A DNA stretch of 64,000 nucleotides from Malachius bipustulatus. Lineage: Eukaryota > Arthropoda > Insecta > Coleoptera > Melyridae. Positions 25,575 to 37,245 of the stretch are shown here, one piece after another (the stretch's first letter is position 1; every line of letters starts with the position of its first letter). The stretch lies in the NCBI GenBank assembly GCA_910589415.1, contig OU342630.1:52360012-52424011 (forward strand). Direction: 5' to 3'. The notes below the pieces were generated by a model, which saw only the letters and a program-made list of their open reading frames with translations, made no database searches and was not told where the DNA came from. The position numbers and the translations under genes were made by a program.

Positions 25575-25850
25575 TTTTATCATTGTTTGGCATTATTATT
25601 CATTATTTGGCATTAATTCGCATTGCTTGGCATTATTATTCATTACTTGGCATTAATAATCATTGCTTGGCATTATTATTCATTACTCGGCATTAATAAT
25701 CATTGCTTGGCATTATTATTCATTACTCGGCATTATTATTCATTGCTCGGCATTATTATTCATTGTGTGGGCATTATTATTCATTTTTGGCATTACTGTA
25801 ATTTACACTGGCATTAATATGGATTGATGGCATTATTGGAATATTTTATG
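25575..25850 (+). repeat. 20-bp minisatellite, right array
   Basis: About 13 units of the same consensus as the left array (GGCATTATTATTCATTGCTC or ...ACTC), also on the plus strand. A 40-bp higher-order alternation is visible: units ending TACTC/TACTT with TTATTATTCAT alternate with units carrying TAATAATCAT. The last units degenerate before the right terminal repeat, where a reversed unit (AATAATGCC) appears at 25860-25869. Confidence 0.95.
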
Positions 25851-25916
25851 AATAATGTCGAATAATGCCAAACATATGTACAGAAAATGGACAGTGAATT
25901 CCCCCTCGTCAGTGGC

Positions 25917-26107
25917 TCTCAAACTGACGTAAGCGCTTCAATTCATTGTTTGAATGATTCCTTCAATAATTTACGCTCGTTCACAACTTGACAATTAACT
26001 GTTTGACATTTTCTGGTGAAATTAAAAATATTAATTCGGACGGTTAGTGTGACGTCACATCTGACTTTTTAAAGTTAATCCTACTATACCAATTTTTTTT
26101 TAACGGG
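25917..26107. other. Spacer
   Basis: Short AT-rich spacer between two mobile elements; no feature seen. Confidence 0.4.
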
Positions 26108-26569
26108 ACTCCCTCTGTATTGTTACATTTTCAGATTACCTGTGAAAGTTCAATAAAAATGGTTTTTATAGTCAGTTAATTGTAGTAGTTTGTATCGAGT
26201 AATTTATGAGTTATAAAGAAATGAAAATTGCCTTGTTCAATTATTTTCAAAATTTTTTCAAAGCTATTTACGTCGAAAACGGCTCAAGAAAACAAAAAAG
26301 AACGACTTACACGTCCTTATCTTAATTTTTCAGGTGGTATCCGATTGTGTAGTTCAAATTATTATACAGGGTGCTGAGGAATCTGCAATTAGTGTAAAAT
26401 AAACAGTTTTCAGATATCTTGAGCCTTTTTTAATGTAAACAGATTTGAAACTCGAAAATGGTGTTTTTCATTTGTTTATAACTCATAAATTACCTACTCG
26501 TTACAAAGGTACAACTACAAAAACTATTCTTATTGAATTTTCTCAGACAATAAAAAAAGTAATAATATA
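26108..26569. mobile_element. Imperfect foldback element
   Basis: Left arm: 'GTTCAATAAAAATGGTTTTTATAG', 'GTAATTTATGAGTTATAAAGAAATGAAAA' split by substitutions, and 'CGGCTCAAGAAAAC'. The right arm has their inverses: 'TTGAGCCTTTTT', 'TTTCATTTGTTTATAACTC' and 'AAAACTATTCTTATTGAA'. The element probably ends near TATA at 26566. Arms are about 190 bp with many mismatches, so it is older than the foldback at 24777. The centre contains a second CAGGGTG motif near 26366, suggesting another short insertion. Confidence 0.6.
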
Positions 26570-26728
26570 CAGGGTGTTCAATTTAAGACAACAACAATGG
26601 TAGCCATTTCCGGTATAACCGTTAGTGCCAGAAATCTAAGAATATTTTTAGAAAGATAACAAATCACTGCAAATTCCAATATGTTTTCAGGATACGTCTA
26701 AGGGGTAACCTTTGACCTAGTGACCCTG
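26570..26728. mobile_element. Short CAGGGT MITE, 159 bp, TA-flanked
   Basis: It begins CAGGGTGTTCAATTTAAG after TA (26568-26569) and ends GACCTAGTGACCCTG before TA (26729-26730). Only the outer CAGGGT is a clean inverted pair. Nothing is encoded. Several unrelated elements in this window share the CAGGGTG...TA end, indicating a common Tc1/mariner-like source of transposase. Confidence 0.65.
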
Positions 26729-26730
26729 TA

Positions 26731-29700
26731 TGTACATGCAAATCAGAAAAATCTCATAAAATTCAACTAATTTAATAATAAATTCAAATCAATAATTTCA
26801 CCGTGCATATAAGTTTATAAAGAAAAATTAATGACATTCTGACACGGCTCTTATTAAACTTGTCCACGTTCTGAGTACTCGCAGTGCTGCAGCGGCTCAG
26901 AAGTAGTTCAAAGCCTCCCTCCCCACTACATATTTTATGTTCTAGTGTTTTCCTGGCAATAATATCATCCAGAAGGGTAGCCAGGAATTGTCAAGGGATA
27001 CCAAATTATTGAAGCATATTCCGTCTTGAAAACTACAAAAGCAAAGAAAGTGCCTTTACGGCTTATGAAATCTTTTGTGTTGCGCAATATACTTATGTAG
27101 ATATATACAGCATCTTGAAAGACTGCATAAAATGATTTAGATAAAAATGAAAAATCGATATCTATCTATTATTACAATACCTACTTACATAGCAAAATAT
27201 TATTGAATTATCGAATATTTCATCGCTCTGTATGAAAATTTCATTCACACAATAGGATGCCACACGAGAAGTTAAAATAGGGACATGTAAACCGTTTTCC
27301 GATATATCGAGCAGTATCTCTAATTTTATCTAACACTTTTTAAAAGTATATCAGATAATCAGATGTCGAGGATATCAGATTCTTAGTAAAGGATAGTTTA
27401 CCGTTTACATCTAAACAAGATAACTTCTCATCGTACTTCTACGACGCCAGATAATGTTTATCTGTTTAACAGATTCGAGGTAGCTTTGAAATACATAAGT
27501 TGTTATGTCAATACATTGTGTTTACTTTTATGGATATAAATGTTTAAATTAATTTAGTTAGATTTTTTGAAGAAAATCTTCTTTTAACTTTACTAAGCCG
27601 TTACATTAGATTTAATTAGGAAAAAATAAAAAATAAACTATTTTATTTCACCCTATCCAAAGCGAATTAAAAAATGGCGGTGCAGCTCTAAGAAAAAACG
27701 GTGGACTTTTCTATCCATTAAAACAGTCTGTCTACTTAATTTCATTTCTGTAACTTGTTCCGAATTTAGAAAAAAAACTGCTTTTTGACGCCACCTTCTT
27801 CAAAAGGTCGTATCTCAATAGGTGAGGGGCGAATGATTTACTCTCATTTGAAAAACCTGCTTGATTTTAAGCAATAATCATCCCTTATTTTTTGCACTTA
27901 TGCATTTACACCCTCTCTATTTAGGTATATCTATACCCGATGGACTTCAAAATGTTGAGAAAGATTGAGAGGACAATTATTACCGAAATTCATAAAAATT
28001 CATAACGGAAAGTGAACCAGATAAATAATCTCAGGTCTGTTTTCAGCGTTATGGTGCAGAATTCGCTTATTTACGTCAAATAAAGTAGACTAGTTCTATT
28101 ATTCTCTATTGAGGTTTTCCGCTAGACGTAGAAATATCAGAATTAATAATTTTGAAGTCTCAGTACTCTCAGTGGAATAAATCTCCCGCTACAAAGTCGT
28201 CAAATTAAACTCGACAAATAATGAAACAAAATTAAATAAAATATGATCGATTTACTAAATGCAATAGCCATGTTATAGTTGAGCAACGTGACAATTATTT
28301 TAGTCTCTGCATTATAAATTTTCAATGAAATTTCAGCTATTCGACTCGCAACTTCCCTTTATTAACAGCTTTTAAGTTTCCGTGCACGCTTGGGAAGGTT
28401 TATCAAACTTTTTTTAAACCAAAATAGCTGAATAATTCATCCTAAATTCTCTCTCTCTCTCTCTGTGTTGTTAGAGCCTCCGTTACAAAAAGCTAAAATA
28501 AATTATTATTCTAAAAGTTCTCCAGTACATTTGAGCTGTTCATATTATGGTTGCAACAATTGGTTTATTCACAACACTTACAACTAAATAACAACGGTTA
28601 TCTATATCTAATAATCGTTTACTAATAATCATCACATAATGATTACAGTCATAAGTCTACGTTTTCTTCTAATTCTAATTCTAATTTATCTTGGATAGAA
28701 TGTTCATCTATTATATATCGCTAGTTCAATGCAAGTGTATTGTTTACCCTTAGTCAGCATTATCGTAAGGTCGGTACCTGGTCAGGGTTACCATCTTGTT
28801 AGTAAACATTATTTATCTATGTCAGTCTAATATTACAAACAGTTGTTTTCATAACAAGATAGTTGATGAATTTACTCTAAAATATTTACTTATTGAAAAG
28901 TAGGATTTCCTTACTGATAATCTTAAAACTGGTCCATCACACCTCTCTCGGAGGGAGAAAGAAAACCGGATCTGTATCACACTCGTTTTTCTTTATTTTT
29001 CAAAATAAATAAAAGTTAAATACTTTTCGCAACTTCAAGAAAACCTTAAAAATTTAAACATTATATTGACTCACTATAATATTCGTATACCGGAACAGGC
29101 TATATGGTCTGACAAGCTTTGCATTATAAAGCCTTGTAAGTGAATTATAAAATTAAGATGATGTAGCTCTCAAGTCTTTGAATTAGAGAGGTTGATACAC
29201 AGAAGGGTGTATACCTACTGATAATTACTTGGTTTGATTAAATTTCTATTCGGCGAAATGAAAATCAAGGTGGCAGAGGTCCTCAACGTAGCCTACTCGA
29301 TGTTCGAAGTCCAGCCGTCTGGAAGAATTTAATTTGCAAACATCTCAACTCGCCAATCAATAGACTCACTCAGCGGATCCGGAACTAATTAAAAAATAAT
29401 CGATCCGTAAATAAATTAACGTTGCTTCATTCTTTGGTAAATTAATTATTGAGCTCCCTAGTAAAGTGACAAGCTAAAACCTCCATTAAATATGCCAAGC
29501 CGTCGAGTTGCGGCCTACTCCTCCCGATTCGCCGTGATTTTATTATACAAATATTTTATCCCGTCTTTTCTGTCTTGCCGGGACGCAACTTTGTTTTATT
29601 AAACTCCAAATGACAGATTTGCCTTTTTAATATTCTCACCAAAAGCATTTTATACGTCATTATAACAATCAAGTTGGCGTGATGTGCTTTTAAGCCTTCA

Positions 29701-30738
29701 TCGATTTTCCCGCAATAAGCGGTGAAATGTTTCAATTCTTTATTAGATTCGAAAGAAAACTCGTTCTATTGCTTATAAATATCAATATACGTCAATTATG
29801 CGTTTTCTGCTTGATTTACATTTTCTTTTTTTGTTTCAGGTAAGCGGGAGTTTCTGCATGTCTGGCATTCGTATGATTAATGATTAAGTTGTCAGTTCTG
29901 CTTCTTTTATCAACAATTCTCCCGAAGGATGCTGAGGCAACTGGAATTTTATTCAGGTAAAGTTATGAGAAAAACGGAAGGGCCCCTTCCATTTAAAACA
30001 GCTTATTTGAAGTTTTTAATATTCATCATATTTTTTTTATTGTATTTAAACCCTTTTCTCTATGAAACATTTTTTTTAGTATTTTCAAAAACTGCATCTC
30101 GAGATAATAAAGCAAGTATTTTTTTTAGAGGGCATAGGTTTTTAAGTCAAGCAAAATTAATATCTAAGTGCTTTTTGAAATATAAATGATGCCCATATAT
30201 TAAAAAATATTCTATTTCTATCTAAAATCCAATCAAACTCCCCAAGACGACGCTTTTAGTTTTAAGGAGGATCTTTTTTTAATCACAACTCCTGGATTGC
30301 ACTGAACTCCTAATGACTTTAATTCATAAAATCTTTTATGAAATGGAGCAGCTTAGTATTTTAATGTAATTTTAAAGGACTCTAAATTCCCTTTTAGCTT
30401 TTAAAGAAGTTGATATTCCTCTTAAAAAAGTACCGCACCCCGCCCTGGAATGAAATGAATACTAAATTATTAGTCTTATTAGCGTTACTCTTAACTTTGA
30501 AGTTTAAAAAATTGAGACAATAAAAGTACTGGGAATCTTTAGAATAAAATACGACCGGCGACCGGATTATGTGACCTTAAAGTATTCTTCAATGAGCGGA
30601 GAATGATGGGTATTATTCACGAGGACGAATCTTTCAAAGAACTTGGATCGTCAACGTGAAAAATTGCCGTTCTCCATGAGATGAAGACGCGATTTTCTCG
30701 CCGGCCGCGATCGCAGTGCAGGGCATTGTTTCTAATTA
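26731..30738. other. Gene-free stretch
   Basis: No coding region recognised. There is a (CT)8 microsatellite at 28449-28464. The block around 29340-29560 is rich in ATTA cores and ATCGAT (for example TAATTA near 29385 and AATTAATTATTGAG near 29440), next to moderately GC-rich DNA. A plus frame at 29929-30189 (86 codons) is hydrophobic and without motif. Repeat-like DNA with GATATC/ATCAGAT words lies at 27290-27480. Confidence 0.4.
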
Positions 30739-30740
30739 TA

Positions 30741-32034
30741 CGAGGGTCATTTGAAAAGTTTCCGGCCTTTTGAAGAAAAACACATAATTCAAGCCAAACA
30801 AAAATTTATTTCTCGACATAGCCTCCACGCAAGTCAATACACTTGGTCAAACGCTTTTCCCAACCCTTCAGGCCATCAGAAAAAAATTCTTTAGGTAAAC
30901 CTGAAAAATACAGGTTTACTGCCTCTTCAACTTCTGTATTTGACCCATATTTTTTCCCACCCAGAAATTTATTCAAGTTGGGGAACAAAGAAAGTCACTC
31001 GGAGCTAGGTCTGGTGAGTAGGGTGGGTGTTGAAGCAATTCGAACTTCAATTCGTCCAATTTCGCCATTGCGACCATACACGTGTGGACTCGCGCGTTGT
31101 CCTGATGAAACAGCACCTTCTTCCTCGCCACGTGTGGTCGTTTTTCTTGAGTTCCGTCTTCAATTGGTCCAGCAACGCAGCCGCGTAATAGGGTCCGTTA
31201 AGGGTTTTACCTTTTTGAAGGTAATCAACCATAATTACTCCACGGCTGTCCCAAAAAACTGTCGCCATAACTTTTCCGGCAGAAAGAACGACCTTCGCCT
31301 TCTTCGGAGCTGGTTCCCCCACCTCAATCCACTGCATTGACTGTTGTTTAGTCTCCGGAGTATGGTGATGAATTCAGGTTTCGTCGACAGTAATTAATCG
31401 GCGCAAAAACTCAGTAGAATTCTTTTGGAACAGCTGAAGAGTTTCGCGCGACATGTCCATCCGTACGCGCTTTTGGTCGATCGTCAACAAACGCGGCACC
31501 CATCGCGCGGATAATTTTCTCATGCATAAATCTTCATGTAAAATTTTATGCACCCGTTCAGTTGATATCCCACAAGCCTCAACAATTTCCCTAATGGTTA
31601 ATCGGCGATCTTCCAACACGGTTGTGTGCACTAAACTGACAATATCTTCCGTGGAAACAGTTTTTGGACGACCAGAACGTTCATCGTCAAAAATGCTTGT
31701 ACGACCGCGTTTGAACTCGGCCACCCAATGTTTCACGGTTGTAAATGAGGGTGACGATTCACCATACACGGAGTCTAACTCTTCTTTCACTTCCCGAGTT
31801 TTTTTTCCTTTCAAATACAGGAACTTTATCACCGCGCGATACTCGATTTTATCCATTGTCGTTAACAAACCTCACCTGTCAACTTTGGAAGGGTACCATG
31901 TATTTTGTACTGATCGGAATGACTTGAAATTTTTATGGCATACATATGTAAAGGCCCTCTATTGGTTCGCAAGAGAACTTGAATACACCATGAATCTTTG
32001 TCGGTAAGAACGGAAACTTTTCAAATGACCCTTG
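30741..32034 (-). mobile_element. Full-length mariner element, 1294 bp
   Basis: Terminal inverted repeats of 24 bp differ at one base: CGAGGGTCATTTGAAAAG.. at 30741 and, on the other strand from 32034, CAAGGGTCATTTGAAAAG... TA flanks both sides (30739-30740 and 32035-32036), the expected mariner target duplication. Length is typical of the family (about 1.3 kb). It contains one transposase gene on the minus strand, now broken by a nonsense codon and two frameshifts, so it could move only if transposase were supplied in trans. Confidence 0.95.
30806..31856 (-). pseudogene. Mariner transposase, D34D type, broken
   Basis: The minus strand starts at ATG 31856 (MDKIEYRAVI..; another ATG lies 12 bp upstream) and reads the usual two helix-turn-helix domains: 'KTREVKEELDSVYGESSPSF' to 'VKHWVAEFKRGR', the linker 'DDERSGRPKTV' and 'IREIVEACGISTERVHKIL'. 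Then comes 'WVPRLLT' and the first catalytic Asp in 'LITVDET'. The next codon, normally Trp of the DETW box, is TGA (31374-31376). The frame continues with 'TPETKQQSMQW' and 'GKVMATVFWDSRGV'. A 1-nt loss near 31130 moves the second Asp ('FHQDNA') to another frame. The third Asp is in 'YSPDLAPSD', and a second loss near 30985 precedes 'FPNLNKFLGGKKY'. It ends GGYVEK-stop. Without lesions it would be about 350 residues, the family norm. Confidence 0.93.
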
Positions 32035-32246
32035 TACCTCTAAGTTAAACAAGACTACAATGAAGTGCGATCGTGCAATTTCGTTAGCTGTTTGAAGACG
32101 TTCGTGTCATTATCATCTTATATGTTTTGTGCCAGTTATACAAGATGGCAAATTCAAATAAATTTTTTCCGAAACTATTTTTTTTAACCGACGTACAGGG
32201 TGTTTAATTGTCGATATACGAAATTTATTTTTATTGTATCTTTTTA

Positions 32247-33028
32247 CAGAGTGAACCAATAATTCTGAATTTTTGCGGAGAGGTTTTTTATTTAACCCGT
32301 ATTTAAAAAAATCTGGGAAGAATCCGGAGTCACATGATACCTTTTGCCTCCTAAAAAAATCTGGATCGTTATTTTTGATTTTTCATTCTTTTTTCGGTAT
32401 GCTAGATTTCATTGCTATAAAAAGGCATACCTACATTTATAAAATTTCGATAGGTGGCACAGTTTTCGAGAACGAGAAAAATTCAATATTGTTTCCACGT
32501 TTTTAGTTTTTTTTTAATCATTTTTCGTCTTATGGCTTCAAACGATAAAATTTTTTATTCGTTTATTTTATTAATAATTTTGAGAAGTTACGATTATTAA
32601 AAAAAATTAAGAGATTTAGTACAGCATAGCCATCATTTAAGAGCCACAATATCTGGAGACGAGCAATAGAAGACTATAATAAAATAAATAGTAAATTATA
32701 AAAAAAAACAGAAAAAAAAGTAAAACTTTGAAATAATATTGAATTTTTCTCGAAAATGGTTCCACCTATATCAAAATTTTATAAGTATGCCAATTTTAAT
32801 TTGGCATTCCGAAAAAATGTAGAAATTTGTTCCCGCATTCAGAAAAAAAAAACAATAAAAAATACAATACGTACCTATAACAGCCCAGATTTTTTAAGGA
32901 TAAAGGTGACCTGTGATTCCGGACCTACGCCACTGGGTGGTTCAGTTTTACCCAGAATTTTTCCAAATATTTGCTATTGTTAAATAGAAAGACTGTATCC
33001 AAAAATTCTGAATTAATGGTCCACTCTG
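32247..33028. mobile_element. Foldback element, 782 bp, TA-flanked
   Basis: Ends are CAGAGTGAACCAATAATTCTG (32247) and CAGAATTAATGGTCCACTCTG inverted (to 33028), each next to TA. Arms mirror one another through 'GGCATACCTACATTTATAAA', 'GAAAAATTCAATATTGTTTC' and 'AGTCACATGATACC', all diverged. The palindrome continues outside the TA on both sides ('TTTATTGTATCTTT' against 'AAAGATACAATAAA', and GTCGAT further out to a CAGGGTG at about 32197). So either the true element is larger (about 32197-33078) or this one is nested in another. Frames at 32273-32506 and 32756-32983 are arm sequence, not genes. Confidence 0.75.
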
Positions 33029-33030
33029 TA

Positions 33031-34944
33031 GAAAGATACAATAAAAATCAGTTTCCCAGATCGACACTGAAGGTATCTCGGTTAAAAAACATTTTTGGAC
33101 TTTTTTTTTATTTGCTTATTGTTTAAGCTTCATCTACAAGCCCTTTAATTTTCTATGGTACTTATCACTGAATCCACTTGTATAAAGGCGGTGATACGGT
33201 GATCACCCTTGATACGGTGATTTCTTATATCTTCTCAGTTGTGGTTGGCTCTAACTAATGATTTTTCTTTTATTATTTCACCCGCTGAGCTGTGATTGAT
33301 TTCCATGCATGAATGTGGGTCTATTATCCCACGATATGAGAACTGTTACGTCACGTCATTATTAAAATCATCAAGATAATAAACGTTTTATTCAATAGTA
33401 GTTGTAGAGAAAATATAAATTACTATCGTTAAACTTGAATTATTAATCTTAAATTATTTTAATAAATAAACAGGTATGACATTGACGGATAAAACATAAT
33501 TATGTATTTACAATACCTATTGATTTTTTGTCAAATTATTATTGTCACTATATATTTTTAATAAATAAGCAGGTACTCTTGTGCTCCAATTTTATGTAAT
33601 GAAATAGTCTCTCCTCCAAACAAACAGCTGAAACTTTTCGAATTATTTCGTCATTCCTTTCACAATAATTTCTTTATTGTTTATGTTTATGAAACACCAA
33701 ATGCAACACATGCTTACAATCACTTTGGGGATCTGAGATGGCAGTCCCCTCGACTCCCTTATAATATGCCATTTCCGCCGTCGGAAGGGAGTAAGGGCTC
33801 TGGCAAACACCGCAATTATTGAGTTAGGATACAATATCCGGGCCGACAAACACGCGTATTTGCCTTAATCGTATTCGAGGCTGGGGGAAAACTGCCCCAC
33901 CTCTGGAGGAATCGGGAGTGCGGGCTTTATTACCAAATGCGCAAGTTTAATATTTCTTCCCCTCTCAATTTAGAGGAATTATTTTATAATTAAAAAATTC
34001 TTTTCTGAATTAACAAAGGTAAACTGCCTGTTGCGCGTATAATAAATTAAGGTGTAGCTACCTAATTATTATTTCTGGCATTTCTTCATCATTGAGATGA
34101 TACGTGCAAGTTGAAATAAACTGTTACATTGATAATTTACTAAGCAAAAAGCTGCTGTTTTTTTGTGGGCAAAAAAGGAAATATTACTTCGGCATCTATG
34201 CGAAAAAAAGGTGCCTATTCACAAAAACAAACTGGAACATTTTGTTTCCATATGTTGCTTTTTGTTCCAAACTTTAGGAAATTAAAGAAACAAGTGCAAA
34301 TTTTTCGTCTCCATCAAGTTGGTGAACATTTCAGTTTCGTTTCTAATTGTTTATGTTTCAAATTTATATTCTAAACCAACATCATTAATGTTCACGATCT
34401 ACTTGGATGTGGATTGAAGCAGATCTTGATTAGCAGCAGCAGAGGTTCATATTTTCAGTGCTAATAAAAACAAAAAGAAAAAATGAAACATAAAATCTTA
34501 GAAGCGGCCAAGCTTTCAAGAAAGAAAAGAGTGTGAAGTTTCAGCTTTTGGAGGCAACACAGCCAATCGAAACTTTTGTAGGATTCACCTAGCAAGTCAT
34601 TACTCCATTTAAACGATATGTTGCTAAATACTGTCACCGCCTGTCTCCACTGCAGAAACAAAAAGTCCCAACTACCGTTTCTTGACGCGTGCTTCTCTTT
34701 TTCATTTGATGTTACCGTTCCAAATGGAAAAGAGCCGCAACACGCGACAATTAATAGGGAGCTACTAGCATGTACCCTGATGTTCTATTAGCAACATCAA
34801 CGAACATTGAGCAACTCACTGGAACATTTTCGGAAATATGGAACCGAAGCAAATGGTCCTGTTTGTTGCTTTGGTGAATACGTGTCTTAAGAAACGCTCG
34901 TGGATTGCAAAGTTAGAGAAGTGTAGCAGGTCCAGGATAATAAT
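33031..34944. other. Unassigned stretch
   Basis: No gene recognised. A short repeat 'GATACGGTGAT' occurs twice near 33190-33222. A moderately GC-rich block lies at 33720-33930. From about 34150 to 34900 many diverged words such as GGAACATTTT, GTTTCCA and GTTGCT recur on both strands, resembling the subterminal repeats of the element at 44519-47779; this may be an eroded relative. Confidence 0.4.
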
Positions 34945-35225
34945 GTCCGGTCAGCTTGATTTTTTTTGGTTAGACAAAGTCCGGTCAGCTCTAAAATTCA
35001 ATTTCTGGAAAATCTGGTCAGCTTGATGTTTTTTTTTGCAATGTGCGATTAGACAAAATCTGACCAGCTTGAAAGTTAGATTTTTGCAAAGTCCGGTCAG
35101 CTTAAAAATTCGATTTTTGCAAAATCCGGTCAGCTTGATGATTTTTTGCAATGTGCGTTTAGGCAAAATCTGTCCAGCTTGAAAATTCTATTTTTGCAAA
35201 GTCCGGTCAGTTCGATTATTTTTGC
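34945..35225. repeat. Tandem array with CCGGTCAGCTTG units
   Basis: About eight units of 32-40 bp, each with a core (G/T)CCGGTCAGCTT or TCTGACCAGCTTG, followed by AAAATTCGATTTTTGCAAAA. A three-unit higher-order repeat of about 125 bp adds 'GCAATGTGCGTTTAGGCAAAATCTG' to one unit and recurs at about 35040 and 35150. The array ends beside an inverted core (AACTGACCTGTCC, ~35240). A minus-strand frame over it (34951-35166) translates to a periodic CKN.IFKLTG peptide and is not considered a gene. Confidence 0.9.
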
Positions 35226-35619
35226 AAAAACGAAAAATTGAACTGACCTGTCCTTGCGAGAACTTGTCAAACGACATCTTTCCAATAGAAACATTAAAAA
35301 AAACTAACTAAAACAAATACAAAACAGACTTTATATTTGACAAGATTTTTCCAATGTCACAATGAATTATTTTTTTAGAAATACGTGAAGTGGCACTTAA
35401 TTCACTTCATCTGTATTTGAACAAGTATTTAAACTGTTAAGACATGTGTATCCAACAAAGCAAAAAACAGGAACATCATAGTTTCCATAGTTTCCCAAAA
35501 TGTTTGCAAATGTTAATATAAGTTTTTTAATGTTCCTCGATGTTTCTGGTAGAATTTGCAGCAAAAAAAAGTTGATAAAAAAACTAGAAACCCCATTCTG
35601 TTCATATTGTAATAAGGCA
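35226..35619. other. Unassigned DNA
   Basis: AT-rich, with a minus-strand frame of 81 codons (35397-35642) without motif. Possibly the 3' tail of the neighbouring LINE. Confidence 0.35.
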
Positions 35620-37245
35620 GTGGATGTCATGGAAACCTTCAATAACTTTAGTTGCTGAACACTCTTCTACCATGTGGGTAATTGTTCCCTCAATTTCGCC
35701 ACAAATAAGAAAATGTGGACTTGGAACTGCCACCCATTTAAATAATATTTAGGCACAGCATCCATGGTCAGTTCCTAAACGGTTCAGTTCACTCAAGACT
35801 CAAGAGCTTAGTAGGTCGTGTTGGATTTCAAAAATTCAGTCGACAAACTTTGCTGCTAGCTCTGACTTTGAATGCTAGAAAATCTGCATTTCTAGCTCAT
35901 TGTTGTTGTTTCTAGAAATATTCAGTTGTTTGTCGTTGTCATAATAAAAATAATAAATTATTATCTGTATAAAGTGTCAAGGGTAGACCCAACATAAAAA
36001 CTTTGCATTCCTTTTCTAAATAAAAAGCAGTGAACATTAAAACTGAGTTGTTCTTTAATAACCATCTAATTATTCCATTAGGTCGAACCCGGGAATTTAC
36101 TTTGCTGGATCTTGGATAGGATGATGATCGAAAACATTCTTAACTTACCATTCAGACTTACAAGATTCCTTGTTGCTAAAATGGATGCCGAAGTTTCAGT
36201 CTTGTCGTAGGAGGATTCGGAAGATCTTTCCAGATTGAAACTTCTGAAGCGTATTCCTCGAATCCTCGCTTAACTGCAGTATAGTTACTTGGATCATCTG
36301 CTATTTTGCGTGGTTTCAAGATTTCAAAAACTTTTGACTGTTTAAACTTGGCAGGGAACTTACCTGAAAGTAATATTATGTAATTGAAGAAGGACAGTAA
36401 CCAATTATTTGCAAAATTTACCAGGTGTTTCAGAAATTCAGGCTACATTCCGTCAAAGCCAGCAGTCTTTCTGATTTTGGTAAATTTGATGGTTTCTTTC
36501 AATTCGTCGTAGGTGAAGGGTTGACCTATTTCTTCGGAAATCTCTGCTTTTGTTTCTGTTGTTTTTGTAAAGTCATTTCATTTGCTTGATGTTTGTCAAT
36601 GTTTATCATATTTGACACTTCAACTAATCGTGAAGCTATCGCATTTAGTGATATTTTCGATGGGATCTTCTCTTAATTGCGTTGACTAGAATGAGTAAAA
36701 TTCATACTATCCATTAACATATTCACTTATTTTTCCTTGCTCTGTTTGAAGATTTTATTATCAAACCTGAATTTTCATGAGATGGATTGTTTGACTATTG
36801 TTTATAGAAATTTTTGGTTTCTTGAGACCAGCCAGGGATATAATTTAGGCGATAACCTCCTGGAATTGTTTTCTTGGCTGATCCTTTTAAAACACCAACA
36901 AACTTGTTGTAATTTGATGATACTGGTGGTATCCAACGAAAAGTACTGTCCACTAATTTACTGATTTTTTTTTATATTGAAGATACAAGAAGAATTTGAA
37001 TATCAATATTTGGGATATTAGGACGATGCTGATTATATGGAAATTTTTTTAGCACTTTTCTGGAAGTCTGCAATGGTTTATAATCATTATCAATGGAGAC
37101 GATACAGAGGTCTATATTGTAGTCTCTATACTCCATCTTGCCGAGTGAAAGATTTTATTGTATTTGGCATCAAAAACGAGATGTAAATAATTGTTGATCT
37201 CCATCCATTCTTGTAGTGAAATCTCATTTTATCAGATAAATATCT
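35620..37245 (-). pseudogene. LINE with APE endonuclease and reverse transcriptase pieces
   Basis: Reading the minus strand from 37245: 'LHLVFDAKYNKIFHSARW' (family DLHLVYDAKDxGTFHSARW), then 'IDLCIVSIDNDYKPL' (NPDLCFVS) and 'KKFPYNQHRPNI', matching the terminal KFPxSQHRP box of APE-type endonucleases. The linker 'FRWIPPVSSNYNKFVG' is followed by 'AKKTIPGGYRLNYIPGW' (36985-36760). The RT fingers/palm 'PFTYDELKETIKFTK' and 'KTAGFDGM' then lead to a TAG in place of Tyr and 'PEFLKHLV' (36560-36200), with 'KFPAKFKQSKVFEILKPRK'. After a deletion of most of the RT, a zinc-knuckle-like tail 'HFLICGEIEGTITHMVEEC' appears near 35720-35660. Multiple shifts and stops: a dead copy. Confidence 0.87.

Larger units (their letters stand above)
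23111..25908. mobile_element. 2.8-kb transposon with internal minisatellites and 8-bp TSD
   Basis: Seen: a 16-bp inverted terminal repeat CGAGGGGGAATTCACT (23111-23126) with its exact inverse AGTGAATTCCCCCTCG (25893-25908). Identical 8-bp flanks TCAGTGGC lie at 23103-23110 and 25909-25916. Just inside each end is an array of 20-bp units (23152-23430 and 25575-25850), both in the same orientation. The middle holds a small Tudor-like ORF and a nested foldback element. The 8-bp duplication fits hAT or P-like elements, but the ends are not the usual CAGGG. No transposase catalytic domain is visible, so the superfamily is undecided and the copy is probably non-autonomous. Confidence 0.8.

Noticed and set aside
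23152..25850. CRISPR-like regularly spaced repeats
   Set aside because: The 20-bp units are directly tandem with no unique spacers and lie in a eukaryotic transposon; they are minisatellites.
31453..32007. 184-codon plus-strand ORF
   Set aside because: It is the antisense shadow of the mariner transposase on the minus strand, as is 30843-31340.
34951..35166. Minus-strand ORF with CKN.IFKLTG peptide repeats
   Set aside because: It is read-through of a DNA tandem array with no other coding evidence.
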